Origin: CALMKX01 sp036274895
GTDB lineage: Bacteria > Acidobacteriota > Thermoanaerobaculia > Multivoradales > SZUA-115
Length of the DNA stretch: 64,000 bases
Direction of reading: 5' to 3'
NCBI GenBank assembly: GCA_036274895.1
Contig: DASUEU010000085.1
Span: forward strand, 1-64,000
Within the stretch, counting starts at the first letter, position 1. Each line of letters opens with the position of its first letter. Under the pieces are notes generated by a model, which was given only the letters and a program-made list of their open reading frames with translations, did not search any database and was not told where the DNA came from. A program made the translations under genes and the position numbers. This document shows, one piece after another, positions 36,703 through 44,680 of the stretch.

Positions 36703-37389
36703 ATGGCAAGACCACGAATTGCTCTCGTCGAGGACGAGGCCGACATCGCCGAGGTCCTGCGCTACAACCTCGAGAAGGAAGGCTTCGAGGTGGAGACGCT
36801 GGGGCGCGGGGACTCCGCCTTGGAGTCGATCCGCCGCCAGCCCCCGCAGCTGATCCTGCTCGACCTCATGCTACCGGGCATGGACGGCCTCGACCTCACC
36901 CGCACCCTCAAACGCGACACCGCCACTGCCAAGATCCCCCTGGTGATGCTCACCGCCAAGAGCGACGAGGTCGACCGCATCGTCGGCCTCGAGCTGGGTG
37001 CCGACGACTACATCCCCAAGCCCTTCTCCCCCCGCGAGGTGGTGCTGCGGATCAAGGCGGTGCTGCGCCGGGCCCGCCAGGCTCCACCCACCGACGGGGA
37101 CCTGCTCTCGGTCGGCCGGGTTCGCCTCGACCTCGCCGCTCACCGCCTCGAGATCAGCGGCCGCGAGGTGCCCCTGACCGCGACCGAGTTCCGCCTCTTG
37201 AAGGTCCTGCTCGAGCGCAGCGGCCGGGTGCAGACCCGCTCGCGTTTGCTCACCGATGTCTGGGGCTACGCCGAGGACGTCGACAGCCGGACGGTCGATA
37301 CCCACATCCGACGGCTGCGCAGGAAGCTCGGCCCCGAGGCGGATCGCATCGAGACCGTGATCGGGGTGGGCTACCGCTTCAAGCCCTGA
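36703..37389 (+). CDS. PhoB-type winged-helix response regulator
   Basis: An OmpR/PhoB family regulator of 228 residues. The receiver domain has the acidic pair EDE (10-12), the phosphorylated Asp54 in LILLDLMLPGMDG, Thr in VMLTAK and Lys in IPKPFSPRE. The DNA-binding winged helix includes LTATEFRLLKVLLE, SRLLTDVWGY and SRTVDTHIRRLRRKLG. The kinase gene starts 5 nt downstream. The pair resembles PhoB/PhoR, but no pho transport genes are nearby, so the stimulus is unproven. No ribosome-binding site is seen; a leaderless transcript is likely. Confidence 0.92.
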   Translation: MARPRIALVEDEADIAEVLRYNLEKEGFEVETLGRGDSALESIRRQPPQLILLDLMLPGMDGLDLTRTLKRDTATAKIPLVMLTAKSDEVDRIVGLELGADDYIPKPFSPREVVLRIKAVLRRARQAPPTDGDLLSVGRVRLDLAAHRLEISGREVPLTATEFRLLKVLLERSGRVQTRSRLLTDVWGYAEDVDSRTVDTHIRRLRRKLGPEADRIETVIGVGYRFKP

Positions 37390-37394
37390 GGGCC

Positions 37395-38756
37395 ATGGCT
37401 GCCGTCGCGCGCCGCCTGAGGCGGGCCCTGCTGCTGCCGGCCGGGGCCGCCCTCGCCGCCTACGGCGCCGGCGTCGCGCTCGAGCTTCGCCCCTCGACCA
37501 TCGCCGTCCTCCTCGGCTTTTCCAGCGCCGCTGCCGGCCTGCTGATCGCGCGCCGGGCCGAACGCCGCTTCCTGGACCCGCTCGACGCCCTTTGCCGGCG
37601 CGTCGAAGAGGGCACGGGCTTGAGCCAGCTCGAACGGCCCGCGACCGATGACCTGGTCCCCCTCGCCCGCGGGGTCCAGCGGCTGGCCGGCCGTTGCGAA
37701 GAGCAGCTCGATACCCTGGAGGCCGAGCGCGACCACCTCCGGCGTCTGCTCGAGAGGATGTCGGAAGGGGTGCTGGTGGTCGGTACCGACGGCCGGGCCG
37801 CGCTGGTCAACGGCGCTTTCCGCCGTCTCTTCCAGGTCCGCGGCGAACCCCTGGGCCGGGCCCCTTTGGAGCTGGTGCGGCTGCCCGAGTTGGCCCGAGT
37901 GGTGGAGCGGGCCCTGGGCGGCTCCGGGGAGGAGAGCTTCGAGGTCGAGGTGGAGCTGGCGGATCGCCGCACCCTGGTGCTCGCCGGCGCCGCGCTCGGC
38001 CGCGACGAGGGCGCCCTGGTGGTGGTACGCGACACCACGGCCTTCACCCGCCTGGCGCGCATGCGCCGGGAGTTCGTCGCCAACGTCTCCCACGAGCTGA
38101 AGACCCCGCTCGCCGCCATCCGCGGCTACGTCGAGACGCTGCGGGACGGCGCCCTCGACGACCGGCCGACCGCCGAACGCTTCCTTAGCCGAGTGCTCGC
38201 CCAGTGCCGGCGCCTCCAGGCCCTGCTCGACGACCTGCTGACTCTCTCCCGCCTCGAGAGCGTCGAGACCCCCCTCGCCATGGCGCGGGTCGATCTCGAG
38301 GCGGTGGCCGGCCGGGCCCTCGACCTGGTCTCCGAGCTGGCGCGGGAGAAAGACGTCCGCTTCGTGGTCGAGGCCGCGGACCCGCCGCCGGTGCTCGGCC
38401 ACGCGGAGAGCCTGGAACGGCTGCTGGTCAACCTGCTCGACAACGGGGTCAAGTACAACCAGCCGGGAGGGACGGTGCGCCTGCGCCTGGGCCGAGACCT
38501 CGAGGGAGCGAAGATCGAGGTCGAGGACACCGGCATCGGCATTCCCACCGACGCCCTGCCCCGGCTCTTCGAGCGCTTCTACCGGGTGGACAAGGGGCGC
38601 TCCCGCGACGAGGGCGGCACCGGCCTCGGCCTGGCCATCGTCAAGCACATCGTCTCCGCCCACGGCGGGCGGGTCGAGGTGGAGAGCCGCGAAGGCGTGG
38701 GCTCGACGTTCCGGGTGGTACTGCCGGCGGCGAAGGGGCCTTCCGCCGGGGGCTGA
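37395..38756 (+). CDS. PhoR-type sensor histidine kinase
   Basis: A 453-residue kinase. The N-terminus has two close hydrophobic spans (about 10-30 and 35-52) with almost no periplasmic loop, as in PhoR. A PAS-like domain follows (EGVLVVGTDGRAALVNGAF, from about residue 123). The H box FVANVSHELKTPLAAIRG places the active His at 233. N box NLLDNGVKYN, G1 VEDTGIGIP and G2 GGTGLGLAIVKH are present. It is coupled to the response regulator upstream. The short sensor suggests control by a membrane partner instead of direct ligand binding. Confidence 0.93.
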   Translation: MAAVARRLRRALLLPAGAALAAYGAGVALELRPSTIAVLLGFSSAAAGLLIARRAERRFLDPLDALCRRVEEGTGLSQLERPATDDLVPLARGVQRLAGRCEEQLDTLEAERDHLRRLLERMSEGVLVVGTDGRAALVNGAFRRLFQVRGEPLGRAPLELVRLPELARVVERALGGSGEESFEVEVELADRRTLVLAGAALGRDEGALVVVRDTTAFTRLARMRREFVANVSHELKTPLAAIRGYVETLRDGALDDRPTAERFLSRVLAQCRRLQALLDDLLTLSRLESVETPLAMARVDLEAVAGRALDLVSELAREKDVRFVVEAADPPPVLGHAESLERLLVNLLDNGVKYNQPGGTVRLRLGRDLEGAKIEVEDTGIGIPTDALPRLFERFYRVDKGRSRDEGGTGLGLAIVKHIVSAHGGRVEVESREGVGSTFRVVLPAAKGPSAGG

Positions 38757-38808
38757 ACCCCCCGGCTATCCTCGCCGCGTGGCTGCGCCACGCGCCCCCG
38801 CCCCGCCC

Positions 38809-38934
38809 GGGGAGATCCCTCGGCTTCGGGCCTGCGGCCCTGCGCTCGGGATGACAACGGGACGGCCTTCGACATCGCCCCCCCTGTCATGCCGACCGGA
38901 GCCTGCGCAGCAGGCGCAGCGGAGGGATCTCCCC
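38809..38934. repeat. Long imperfect inverted repeat (GGGAGATCC...ATGACA type)
   Basis: The left arm (38809-38856) begins GGGGAGATCCCTCGGCTTCG and ends GCTCGGGATGACA. The right arm (38885-38934) begins TGTCATGCCGACCGG and ends GGAGGGATCTCCCC, the reverse complement with internal differences. Arms are about 48-50 bp with a 28-bp centre. This looks like a MITE-type or bulky REP element between phoR and the convergent recX. Confidence 0.7.
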
Positions 38935-38961
38935 CCGTCGCGCAGCGACGGTTCGACCGTA

Positions 38962-38996
38962 GCCGGGGAGTTCACTCCCCGGCCCTCCGCCCCTAC
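38962..38996 (-). repeat. Hairpin and GTAGGGGC motif at the recX 3' end
   Basis: A perfect 10-bp stem (GCCGGGGAGT / ACTCCCCGGC) with a 2-nt loop lies just after recX. On the minus strand the recX TAG stop sits in GTAGGGGC immediately before it. It may serve as a transcript end for recX, though no T-run follows. Confidence 0.55.
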
Positions 38997-39478
38997 GCCT
39001 CCTCCTCCGCCTCCTCGATCTCCACCTCGCTCCCCACCTCGTCCATCACCTGGCGGATGGCGCGGGCCGAGAAGCCCTTGCGCTCCAGGCGCCGGGCCAG
39101 GGCGAGGGGGTCGGTGCCACCCCGGCGGGCGAAGTCGGTGGCGTGCTCGCGGGCGAAGGCGAGCTCTCGCTCGGGGTCGAGGTCGGCCAGGGCGGCCTCT
39201 CCCACCTCGCGGGCCACCCCCCGGCGGGCCAGCTCCGCGGCCAACCGGCGCTTGCCTTCACCGCCGGCACGCGACAGACGCAGGGAGACCAGCTCCTGAG
39301 CGGTCTTCGCGTCGTCGAGGTAGCCCAGGTCGGTCAGCCGGGCGAGGGCGGCGTCGATCTCGGCGCGGGGATAGCTTCGCGCCGCGAGCTTGGTCTCGAG
39401 CTCGCGGCGGAAGTGGGAGCGTTGGGCGAGGAGCTGGGTCGCCTTCTCGAGGCAGGAAGGCCGCGGCCGGCCGCCCAA
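38993..39478 (-). CDS. recX: Regulatory protein RecX
   Basis: A 161-residue RecX-family protein that restrains RecA filaments. It is made of three-helix repeats: LLAQRSHFRRELETKLAAR, LGYLDDAKTAQELVSLRL, KRRLAAELARRGV and the final FARRGGTDPLALARRLERKG, ending in a very acidic tail (EVEIEEAEEE). The start codon is TTG, immediately after the pilT stop, so it depends on translational coupling. recA is not in the window. Confidence 0.85.
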   Translation of the reverse strand: MGGRPRPSCLEKATQLLAQRSHFRRELETKLAARSYPRAEIDAALARLTDLGYLDDAKTAQELVSLRLSRAGGEGKRRLAAELARRGVAREVGEAALADLDPERELAFAREHATDFARRGGTDPLALARRLERKGFSARAIRQVMDEVGSEVEIEEAEEEA

Positions 39479-39479
39479 G

Positions 39480-40646
39480 CTACCGCACCTCGAACTGGGA
39501 GCCCTCGAGCAAGAGATCGCCCTCGTTCGGCATTTTGATCGACTCTTCCATCTGCTCGCGGGAGATGTCCGCCGTGAACTGCACGCCCTCGACCTTGAGC
39601 TTGAACTCGTCCGGGTTGGAGGCGCGACGCATCGCCTCTTCGAGGGTGATCAAGCCGTTCTTGTACAGCTGGAAGAGCGACTGGTCGAAGGTCTGCATGC
39701 CGTACTGGCTGGTGCCCACGGCGATCTGGTCGCGGATGTACTTGGTCTTCTCCTTGTTCTCGATGCAGTCCCGGATGTAGGGCGTCACCCGCATCACCTC
39801 CACCGCCGGCACACGGCCGATGCCGTCCGCTCTCGGCAGCAGGCGCATCGAAATCACCGCCCGCAGGACCTGGCCGAGCTGGATGCGGATCTGCTTCTGG
39901 TGGTGGGGAGGGAAGACCGAGACGATGCGGTTGATGGTCTCGGTGGCGTCCAGGGTGTGGAGGGTTGAGAACACCAGGTGGCCGGTCTCCGCGGCCAGCA
40001 GGGCGGTCTCGATCGTCTCGTAGTCACGCATCTCACCGACCAGGATGACGTCGGGATCCTGGCGCATGGCCGAGCGCAGGGCGTGGGAGAAAGAGCGGGT
40101 GTCGACGTCGATCTCGCGCTGGTTGACCAGGGACTTCTTGTCGCGGTGGAGGAACTCGATGGGATCCTCGATGGTGATGATGTGCTCGCTGCGGCTGCCG
40201 TTGATGTAGTCGAGCATGGCCGCCAGGGAGGTCGACTTGCCCGAGCCGGTGGTGCCCGTGCACAGCACCAGGCCCCGGCGCTCCTCGCAGATCTCATCGA
40301 GAACGCCGGGGAGCATCAGCTCGCGGCTGGTCTTGATCCGCGCCGGGATGACGCGCAGCACCAGGCCGACCGTGCCCCGCTGCTGGAAGATGTTGCAGCG
40401 GAAGCGGCCGAGGCCAGGCACGGAGTAGGCGATGTCGAGCTCGAGCTCTTCCTTGAAGCGCTGCTTCTGCCGCGCGTTCATGATCGAGAACGCCATGGCG
40501 ATGGTGTCTTCCTGGAGCAGGCGCTTGAGCTCGCCCAGCTGCAAGAGGTCGCCGTCCACGCGGATCACCGGGTGGCTACCGACCTTCAGGTGGAGGTCGG
40601 AGGCCTTGCGCTCGACGGCGATCTTGAGCAGGTCGTTGATGTTCAT
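39480..40646 (-). CDS. pilT: Type IV pilus retraction ATPase PilT
   Basis: A 388-residue hexameric ATPase that disassembles pili for twitching motility. Walker A GTTGSGKST is at 131-139. The Asp box IITIEDPIEFLHRD, Walker B PDVILVGEMRDYET and the His box GHLVFSTLHTLDATE follow. The PilT-type N-terminus KASDLHLKVGSHP is present. Downstream is recX, upstream a branched-chain aminotransferase gene. No pilin or assembly genes are in the window. PilT fits with MglA at 56 kb, which controls pilus polarity in myxobacteria. Confidence 0.95.
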   Translation of the reverse strand: MNINDLLKIAVERKASDLHLKVGSHPVIRVDGDLLQLGELKRLLQEDTIAMAFSIMNARQKQRFKEELELDIAYSVPGLGRFRCNIFQQRGTVGLVLRVIPARIKTSRELMLPGVLDEICEERRGLVLCTGTTGSGKSTSLAAMLDYINGSRSEHIITIEDPIEFLHRDKKSLVNQREIDVDTRSFSHALRSAMRQDPDVILVGEMRDYETIETALLAAETGHLVFSTLHTLDATETINRIVSVFPPHHQKQIRIQLGQVLRAVISMRLLPRADGIGRVPAVEVMRVTPYIRDCIENKEKTKYIRDQIAVGTSQYGMQTFDQSLFQLYKNGLITLEEAMRRASNPDEFKLKVEGVQFTADISREQMEESIKMPNEGDLLLEGSQFEVR

Positions 40647-40667
40647 CGGAAGCCTCCTCGGCGGGCG

Positions 40668-41624
40668 TTAGCCGCCTGCTCCCACCGGCACCAGCGCCGG
40701 GACCGGCGTGAGCCAGCCGTGACGGTCCAGCGTCTCGCCCCGGATGACGGCGTTGAAGCGGGCCTGGAGCTGGCGCGTCACCGGGCCGGGGCCATGGGCG
40801 CGCACGGGGATGCGGTCTACGGAGCGCACCGGAGTGATCTCCGCCGCCGTGCCGGTCAAGAAGAGCTCGTCGCAGGCGTAGAGGGCGCCGCGGGAGATGT
40901 GCTCCTCGCGCACCGGGATGCCGTCCTCCTGGGCGATCTTCAAGACGGTGTCGCGGGTGATGCCGGGCAGGATCGAGCAGCAGAGAGGCGGCGTCCACAG
41001 CACGCCGTCCTGGACCAGGAAGAGGTTCTCGCTCGAGCCCTCAGAGACATAGCCGTCGCTGTCGAGGGCGATGCCCTCGGCGAAGCCGGCGAGCAACGCT
41101 TCCATCTTCACCAGCTGGCAGTTCAAGTAACCACCGGCGGCCTTGGCGATCGACGGCAGGCTCTCGGAGTTGGTGCGCCGCCAGGAGGAGACGCAGACGT
41201 CCACCCCGGCGTCGGCCGCGCCTTCCCCCAGGTAGCTCCCCCAGGGCCAGACGGCGATCGCCGCCTCGACCGGGCAAGGCAGGGGGTTGACCCCCACCGA
41301 GCCGAACCCGCGCCAGATGATCGGGCGGATGTAGCAGGCGGGCAGCTCGTTGGCCTGGATGGTCTCGACCGTGGCCCGGCAGAGCTCGTCCACGGTGTAG
41401 GGCAGGTCCGCGCGGTAGAGCTTGCAGGAGGTTTCCAGCCGAACCATGTGGTCCCTGAGGCGGAAGACCGCCGAGCCGGAGACCGTCTCGTAGCAGCGGA
41501 TCCCCTCGAACCAGGCCGATCCGTAGTGCAGGGCGTGGGTCAAGAGGTGGACCTTGGCGTCCGCGAACGGCACCATCTCGCCGTTGACCCAGATCCAGCG
41601 CACACTGTCGAAGGGGCTCGCCAC
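40668..41624 (-). CDS. ilvE: Branched-chain amino-acid aminotransferase
   Basis: A fold-type IV PLP enzyme of 318 residues, which transaminates valine, leucine and isoleucine. Landmarks are VRWIWVNGEMVPFADAKVH, THALHYGSAWFEGIRCY, the PLP Lys in SIAKAAGGYLNCQL, SEGSSENLFLV and TGTAAEITPV. GTG at 41624 has GGAGGAAG at 6-nt spacing, far better than a TTG further upstream. It lies 43 nt after the NTF2-like gene on the same strand. Confidence 0.93.
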   Translation of the reverse strand: MASPFDSVRWIWVNGEMVPFADAKVHLLTHALHYGSAWFEGIRCYETVSGSAVFRLRDHMVRLETSCKLYRADLPYTVDELCRATVETIQANELPACYIRPIIWRGFGSVGVNPLPCPVEAAIAVWPWGSYLGEGAADAGVDVCVSSWRRTNSESLPSIAKAAGGYLNCQLVKMEALLAGFAEGIALDSDGYVSEGSSENLFLVQDGVLWTPPLCCSILPGITRDTVLKIAQEDGIPVREEHISRGALYACDELFLTGTAAEITPVRSVDRIPVRAHGPGPVTRQLQARFNAVIRGETLDRHGWLTPVPALVPVGAGG

Positions 41625-41680
41625 GATCTTCCTCCAGCCGCTGAAGTTCGGGTCGATGCTAGACCCCGCCCCCTCCCCTG

Positions 41681-42064
41681 TCAACGCGAGCCCGGAGCGG
41701 CCAGCGGCGCGGACATTCCCGCCACCAGGAGCCAGCCGGCCTCCTGCCGGCGCCAGACGTGGAGGAAGCGGAAGCGCCCGACGACGGCCTCAGCTTCCCG
41801 GACCACCAGGAGGCCGGTGACCACGGCGGACTCCCCCCAGCGCTCGAAGTGGCGGTCCTCCTGGTCGTACCGCCGGCCCGGGGGCAGGCGGAGCAGGATC
41901 TCGATCAGCTGGTCCTTGCTCAGCCGCTCGCCGGTCGCTGAGAGGTCGACGAAGGCGTCGTCGTAGAAGTCCGCGAGCCGGGCCCGGTCGCCCAGGACGA
42001 CGGCGGCCAGGCGCTCGGTCTCGCGCTCGGCGAGGTCTCCCTCGCTCCCTAGCCCTTGGGCCAC
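41681..42064 (-). CDS. NTF2/SnoaL-like (DUF4440-type) small protein
   Basis: Function unknown. The 127-residue product has the helix-then-sheet pattern of the NTF2-like fold: RARLADFYDDAFVDLSATGE, LSKDQLIEILLRLP, then beta strands with ESAVVTGLLVVREAEAV and a final RFLHVWRRQEAGWLLVAG, the typical DUF4440 ending. The start is a GTG that overlaps the end of the upstream membrane-protein gene by 16 nt, so translation is probably coupled. Start choice is tentative. Confidence 0.7.
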   Translation of the reverse strand: MAQGLGSEGDLAERETERLAAVVLGDRARLADFYDDAFVDLSATGERLSKDQLIEILLRLPPGRRYDQEDRHFERWGESAVVTGLLVVREAEAVVGRFRFLHVWRRQEAGWLLVAGMSAPLAAPGSR

Positions 42065-42612
42065 AGCCAACCGAAGGTGCCCGCTGTGATCAGGGCAAAG
42101 ATCAGGCCGTCGATCATGGCCCGGCAGGTGTTGCCCCAGGGGTAGCCCTTCCAGATGCTGTCCACGAAAGCGCCGACGCCGTAGGCCATGAAGGCCGCCG
42201 TGCCGGTGATCCGGAACACCCGCAGGTAGTCGGTGCCCGGGCCGAGGACCAGGCCCGCCAAGTAGGCGGTGAAGACGCCGACGATGAGGCAGTAGACGAA
42301 CCAGAGGACGAGGCTCTTGGTCATGGTCGGCGGCCCGCTGGGCATGGCGATGTACATGCCCACCGGCCCCCTCTTGTAGCGCTCCTGCATCTCGGGCGCG
42401 CCCATGTCCTTGGGGCTGGTGCAGTAGGGGAAGAAGTAGAGACCGGGAGAGAGGTTGGCCTTGCGCAGACCTTCGAGGGTGCCCTCTTCGTCCGGGATTC
42501 GCTTGTAGTCCGCGCGATGGTAGGTGAGCGCCATGTGGATGATCGAGCTGACCAGGAAGACCAAGACCGCGGCCACCACGATCGGCATCCAAAGCCCGAG
42601 GATCGGCACCAT
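42049..42612 (-). CDS. Integral membrane protein of unknown function
   Basis: A 187-residue protein with about four transmembrane segments: IVVAAVLVFLVSSIIHMAL at the N-terminus, then VLWFVYCLIVGVFTAYLAGL, FRITGTAAFMAYGVGAF and a C-terminal span ending GTFGWLWPKG. The cytoplasmic or periplasmic loop holds RADYKRIPDEEGTLEGLRK and a PEMQERYKRGPVGM stretch. I recognise it as a conserved uncharacterised family but cannot name a function. TAGGAGG precedes the ATG. TGCTAGCCT about 95 nt upstream is a possible extended -10, the same sequence as before the PhoB-type gene. Confidence 0.75.
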   Translation of the reverse strand: MVPILGLWMPIVVAAVLVFLVSSIIHMALTYHRADYKRIPDEEGTLEGLRKANLSPGLYFFPYCTSPKDMGAPEMQERYKRGPVGMYIAMPSGPPTMTKSLVLWFVYCLIVGVFTAYLAGLVLGPGTDYLRVFRITGTAAFMAYGVGAFVDSIWKGYPWGNTCRAMIDGLIFALITAGTFGWLWPKG

Positions 42613-42722
42613 GAGAAGCCTCCTATCTCGCAGGAACGGCCACGGCCGCGATCAGAAGGGCAAGCCGGGCCTGGGTTGGCTGCTACAGAGTTGGTGCGGA
42701 GGCTAGCACAGGGCGGGGGTGC

Positions 42723-42809
42723 CTACCGCGAGTAGTGAGACCGGAAGGCGATCACAGTCAGCTCCTCACTGCTCACCAGATAGACCCGCCGAGGGCGTAG
42801 CGCAAAGCC
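42723..42809 (-). pseudogene. C-terminal remnant of a YoeB/Txe-like toxin
   Basis: Directly after the antitoxin stop, and in the same frame, 28 codons encode RPRRVYLVSSEELTVIAF and RSHYSR before a TAG. This matches the end of YoeB/Txe RNases, where RRI...HRLVY and a final CRYHY are typical. The first 55 or so residues, with most of the fold, are missing. No start codon precedes it. It is a decayed toxin beside an intact antitoxin. Confidence 0.6.
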
Positions 42810-43064
42810 TCATGGCTCGATCAGCTCCCACTCCTTCGCCTGACCGGCCTTGGCTTCTTCCAGCGACCGGCGGAGATGCTCTCGATTCGCGGGATCTCGG
42901 AGCAGGAACTGGGTCTCCTGCCAGGACTCGTACTCCTCCAGCGGCACCATCACCACCTGCTTGCCCTGGTCGGAACCGCGAATCGTGGCGTCTGCGTCAT
43001 CCACCACGCGGTCGACGACGGCCTCCAGATCTTCCTGGGCTCGCTTCGGTGTCACGGCGTTCAT
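42810..43064 (-). CDS. Phd/YefM-like antitoxin
   Basis: An 84-residue antitoxin. It has the Phd/YefM start MNAVTPKRAQEDLEAVVDRV, the central VVMVPLEEYESWQET and the C-terminal toxin-binding helix LLRDPANREHLRRSLEEAK. AAGGAG lies 10 nt before the ATG. The partner toxin is reduced to a fragment downstream, so the gene is an orphan; it may persist as a DNA-binding protein or protect against related toxins. Confidence 0.85.
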   Translation of the reverse strand: MNAVTPKRAQEDLEAVVDRVVDDADATIRGSDQGKQVVMVPLEEYESWQETQFLLRDPANREHLRRSLEEAKAGQAKEWELIEP

Positions 43065-43083
43065 CGGATCGCCTCTCCTTCGG

Positions 43084-43361
43084 TCAGGAGGAGATAGAAA
43101 CAGCAAGGGCGCCGGTCCCCGTCTTGAGCATCGCCGCGTCGTTCCTCGACAGCGCCGTGCGCTCGTAGAACTGCGACTGGATCTGCCAGTCCAGCTGCCG
43201 CACGGCCCAGCCCCCGCGCAGGGCTTCCGTCTCGTAGAAGTGGCGAGCGTGCTCGCTCCTGACCGCGAAGCCCGGCGCGCCTGATCCAGCAGCTCCGCGA
43301 TACTGTCGACCAGCTCACCGCAGGTGCGGTCTCCAGGCGAGAGCGCACGATCCTGCAACAT
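43084..43361 (-). pseudogene. Remnant of a DUF1016/YhcG-type PDDEXK nuclease
   Basis: Two fragments in different frames. The first, from an ATG, reads GELVDSIAELLDQARR, like the start of DUF1016 proteins. After a frame change comes ARHFYETEALRGGWAVRQLD and IQSQFYERTALSRNDAAML, the conserved core of the DUF1016 N-terminal domain, and then an early stop. The middle of the N-terminal domain and the entire C-terminal nuclease domain are missing. It lies just upstream of the antitoxin gene in the accessory island. Confidence 0.65.
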
Positions 43362-43524
43362 CTCCTTTGACCTCTGTGAGTTGCGCGAGCCCAGCACCGG
43401 TGTATGGTGGGGTCAACGAAGCGACGCCAAGAGCCGTGGCCTGCCGAAAGAGATAGGCTGCCTGGTACATTTCTGCAGCGAGCGCGGCGCCGGCCGGGCA
43501 CGAGCTTCCTTCGGAGAGGGCCAC

Positions 43525-44475
43525 ATGGCGAGACCGGACCAGCGAATCATGGCGCCCCACGTGGCGCGGGCGCTCGAGGCCAGCAGGGGGCGGCCGGCTG
43601 CACGGCCGGCTCCCCACGCCCAACCTGCCCTCGCCCGTCCCCCGGCGCCAGGAGCCGTCACTCCGGTCCGGCCTTCGGCGGCCCCGACCTTCCGACCCTT
43701 CGGCCCCCAGGTCCAGCGAGCGCAAGCGGGCCCCAAGGCCAGCTCCGGAGCCAAGAAGGCGAAGTGGGACCCCTTGACGGCAACACCAGGAGGACCAGGT
43801 CCCCACCGCACACACCCGGGAATCCTCAAGATCAAGCCCGTTGCGACTGCAGACCAACCCTACCTCCATGCGGTGGGTCGAGTGACGGTCACCTTTCGGG
43901 TCCTGCAGCTCGTGGTGCGGCTGTACCGTGCCGGCCATGCTCCTGCCGATGCGACACCGAGGCATCAGGCCTTCAAGGAACCGATCGAGACGGCGCCCTG
44001 GCAATCCCAGGGTGGCGGCAAGGGCAAGGAGGCGGCCCACGTCCTCCTGCGCACCGTCTACATCCAGGACGCCCGAGGGCTCCGCTACCTGTGGAACCTC
44101 GAAACGGCCCCCACCAGCATTCGTAAGCTCTTGATCGGCCTTCACGCCCACACCGTGCTCTTGGACGCCAAGTACAACAAGATCGACGGCCTCTTGGAAA
44201 CAGCCCTGATGACACAGGGAGCTTTGCAGAAGCTGCTCGGAATACTGCCGATGCTGGCGAGGGAAACCGACGAGACCGCCGATCGGGTGATCTGGTCACA
44301 GCTCACGAATGCCTATTCGGAGGCGATCGCCATGGTCGCGAGCAGCGGCCAGGACTTCGATCCGGAAGCCTTCGCGGTCTACGCCCGGGCGGCCAAGACT
44401 CTCAGCTCGGCCGGCCCCCTCTCCGGGTTCGACGCCTGGGTCGGCGACATCACGAAGCTCTTCGGGATCGACTGA
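43525..44475 (+). CDS. Unknown protein with Pro/Ala-rich N-terminus and globular C-terminus
   Basis: The function is not recognised. It has 316 residues, no signal peptide and no membrane helices. The first 125 residues are disordered and Pro/Ala-rich, opening with MARPDQRIMAPHVARAL and PHAQPALARPPAPG. Short APHV/PHxQ motifs like these are known to me from N-termini of large polymorphic or contractile-injection-associated effectors, but the match is loose. The C-terminal 190 residues look globular and mainly helical (QLVVRLYRAGHAP, RKLLIGLHAHTVLLDAKYNK, DAWVGDITKLFGID). GGAGAGGG precedes the ATG. TTGCGC and TATGGT 16 nt apart (43381-43408) may be its promoter. Confidence 0.65.
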   Translation: MARPDQRIMAPHVARALEASRGRPAARPAPHAQPALARPPAPGAVTPVRPSAAPTFRPFGPQVQRAQAGPKASSGAKKAKWDPLTATPGGPGPHRTHPGILKIKPVATADQPYLHAVGRVTVTFRVLQLVVRLYRAGHAPADATPRHQAFKEPIETAPWQSQGGGKGKEAAHVLLRTVYIQDARGLRYLWNLETAPTSIRKLLIGLHAHTVLLDAKYNKIDGLLETALMTQGALQKLLGILPMLARETDETADRVIWSQLTNAYSEAIAMVASSGQDFDPEAFAVYARAAKTLSSAGPLSGFDAWVGDITKLFGID

Positions 44476-44483
44476 CGCGACCT

Positions 44484-44607
44484 CACCGCCCCAGCAGACA
44501 AACCGAGACCGCCGCCCGGGCGGGCTCGTCGAGGCCGACCAGGAGCCGGGGCGGCTCGCCCCGGAGATGCGGGCCGGAGACCTCCGGGCCGCGGGTTCGG
44601 CCGCAAG
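44484..44607 (-). pseudogene. Diverged fragment of rsmE (3' end with internal deletion)
   Basis: Read on the minus strand it encodes PEVSGPHLRGEPPRLLVGLD then ARAAVSVCLLGR and stop. The intact rsmE at 46.6 kb encodes PEISGPHAWAELPRLLGGFE and, at its end, LAAASICLLRR. About 170 nt between these blocks are missing in the fragment. DNA similarity is clear but not identical, so it is an old or foreign copy. It lies at the opposite side of the TetR cassette from intact rsmE. Confidence 0.7.
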
Positions 44608-44645
44608 GCGGGAGGTCTGGGCGGTGGGAAGGCGATCGGATGGGC

Positions 44646-44674
44646 TTGACAGAAGACAGACCTGTCTGTACCAT
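44646..44674 (+). promoter_or_regulatory. Promoter with embedded operator for the TetR gene
   Basis: TTGACA (44646-44651) and TACCAT (44669-44674) are 17 nt apart. Between and over the -10 lies the dyad ACAGAC-CT-GTCTGT (44656-44669). The same dyad recurs before the next gene. The start is expected at or next to the ATG at 44681, so the mRNA would be leaderless and autorepressed. Confidence 0.8.
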
Positions 44675-44680
44675 CTTTCC

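Noticed and set aside
41681..42592. 303-codon minus-strand frame spanning the membrane protein gene
   Set aside because: Only the last 127 codons look like protein (NTF2-like); the first part is an out-of-frame reading of the membrane protein.
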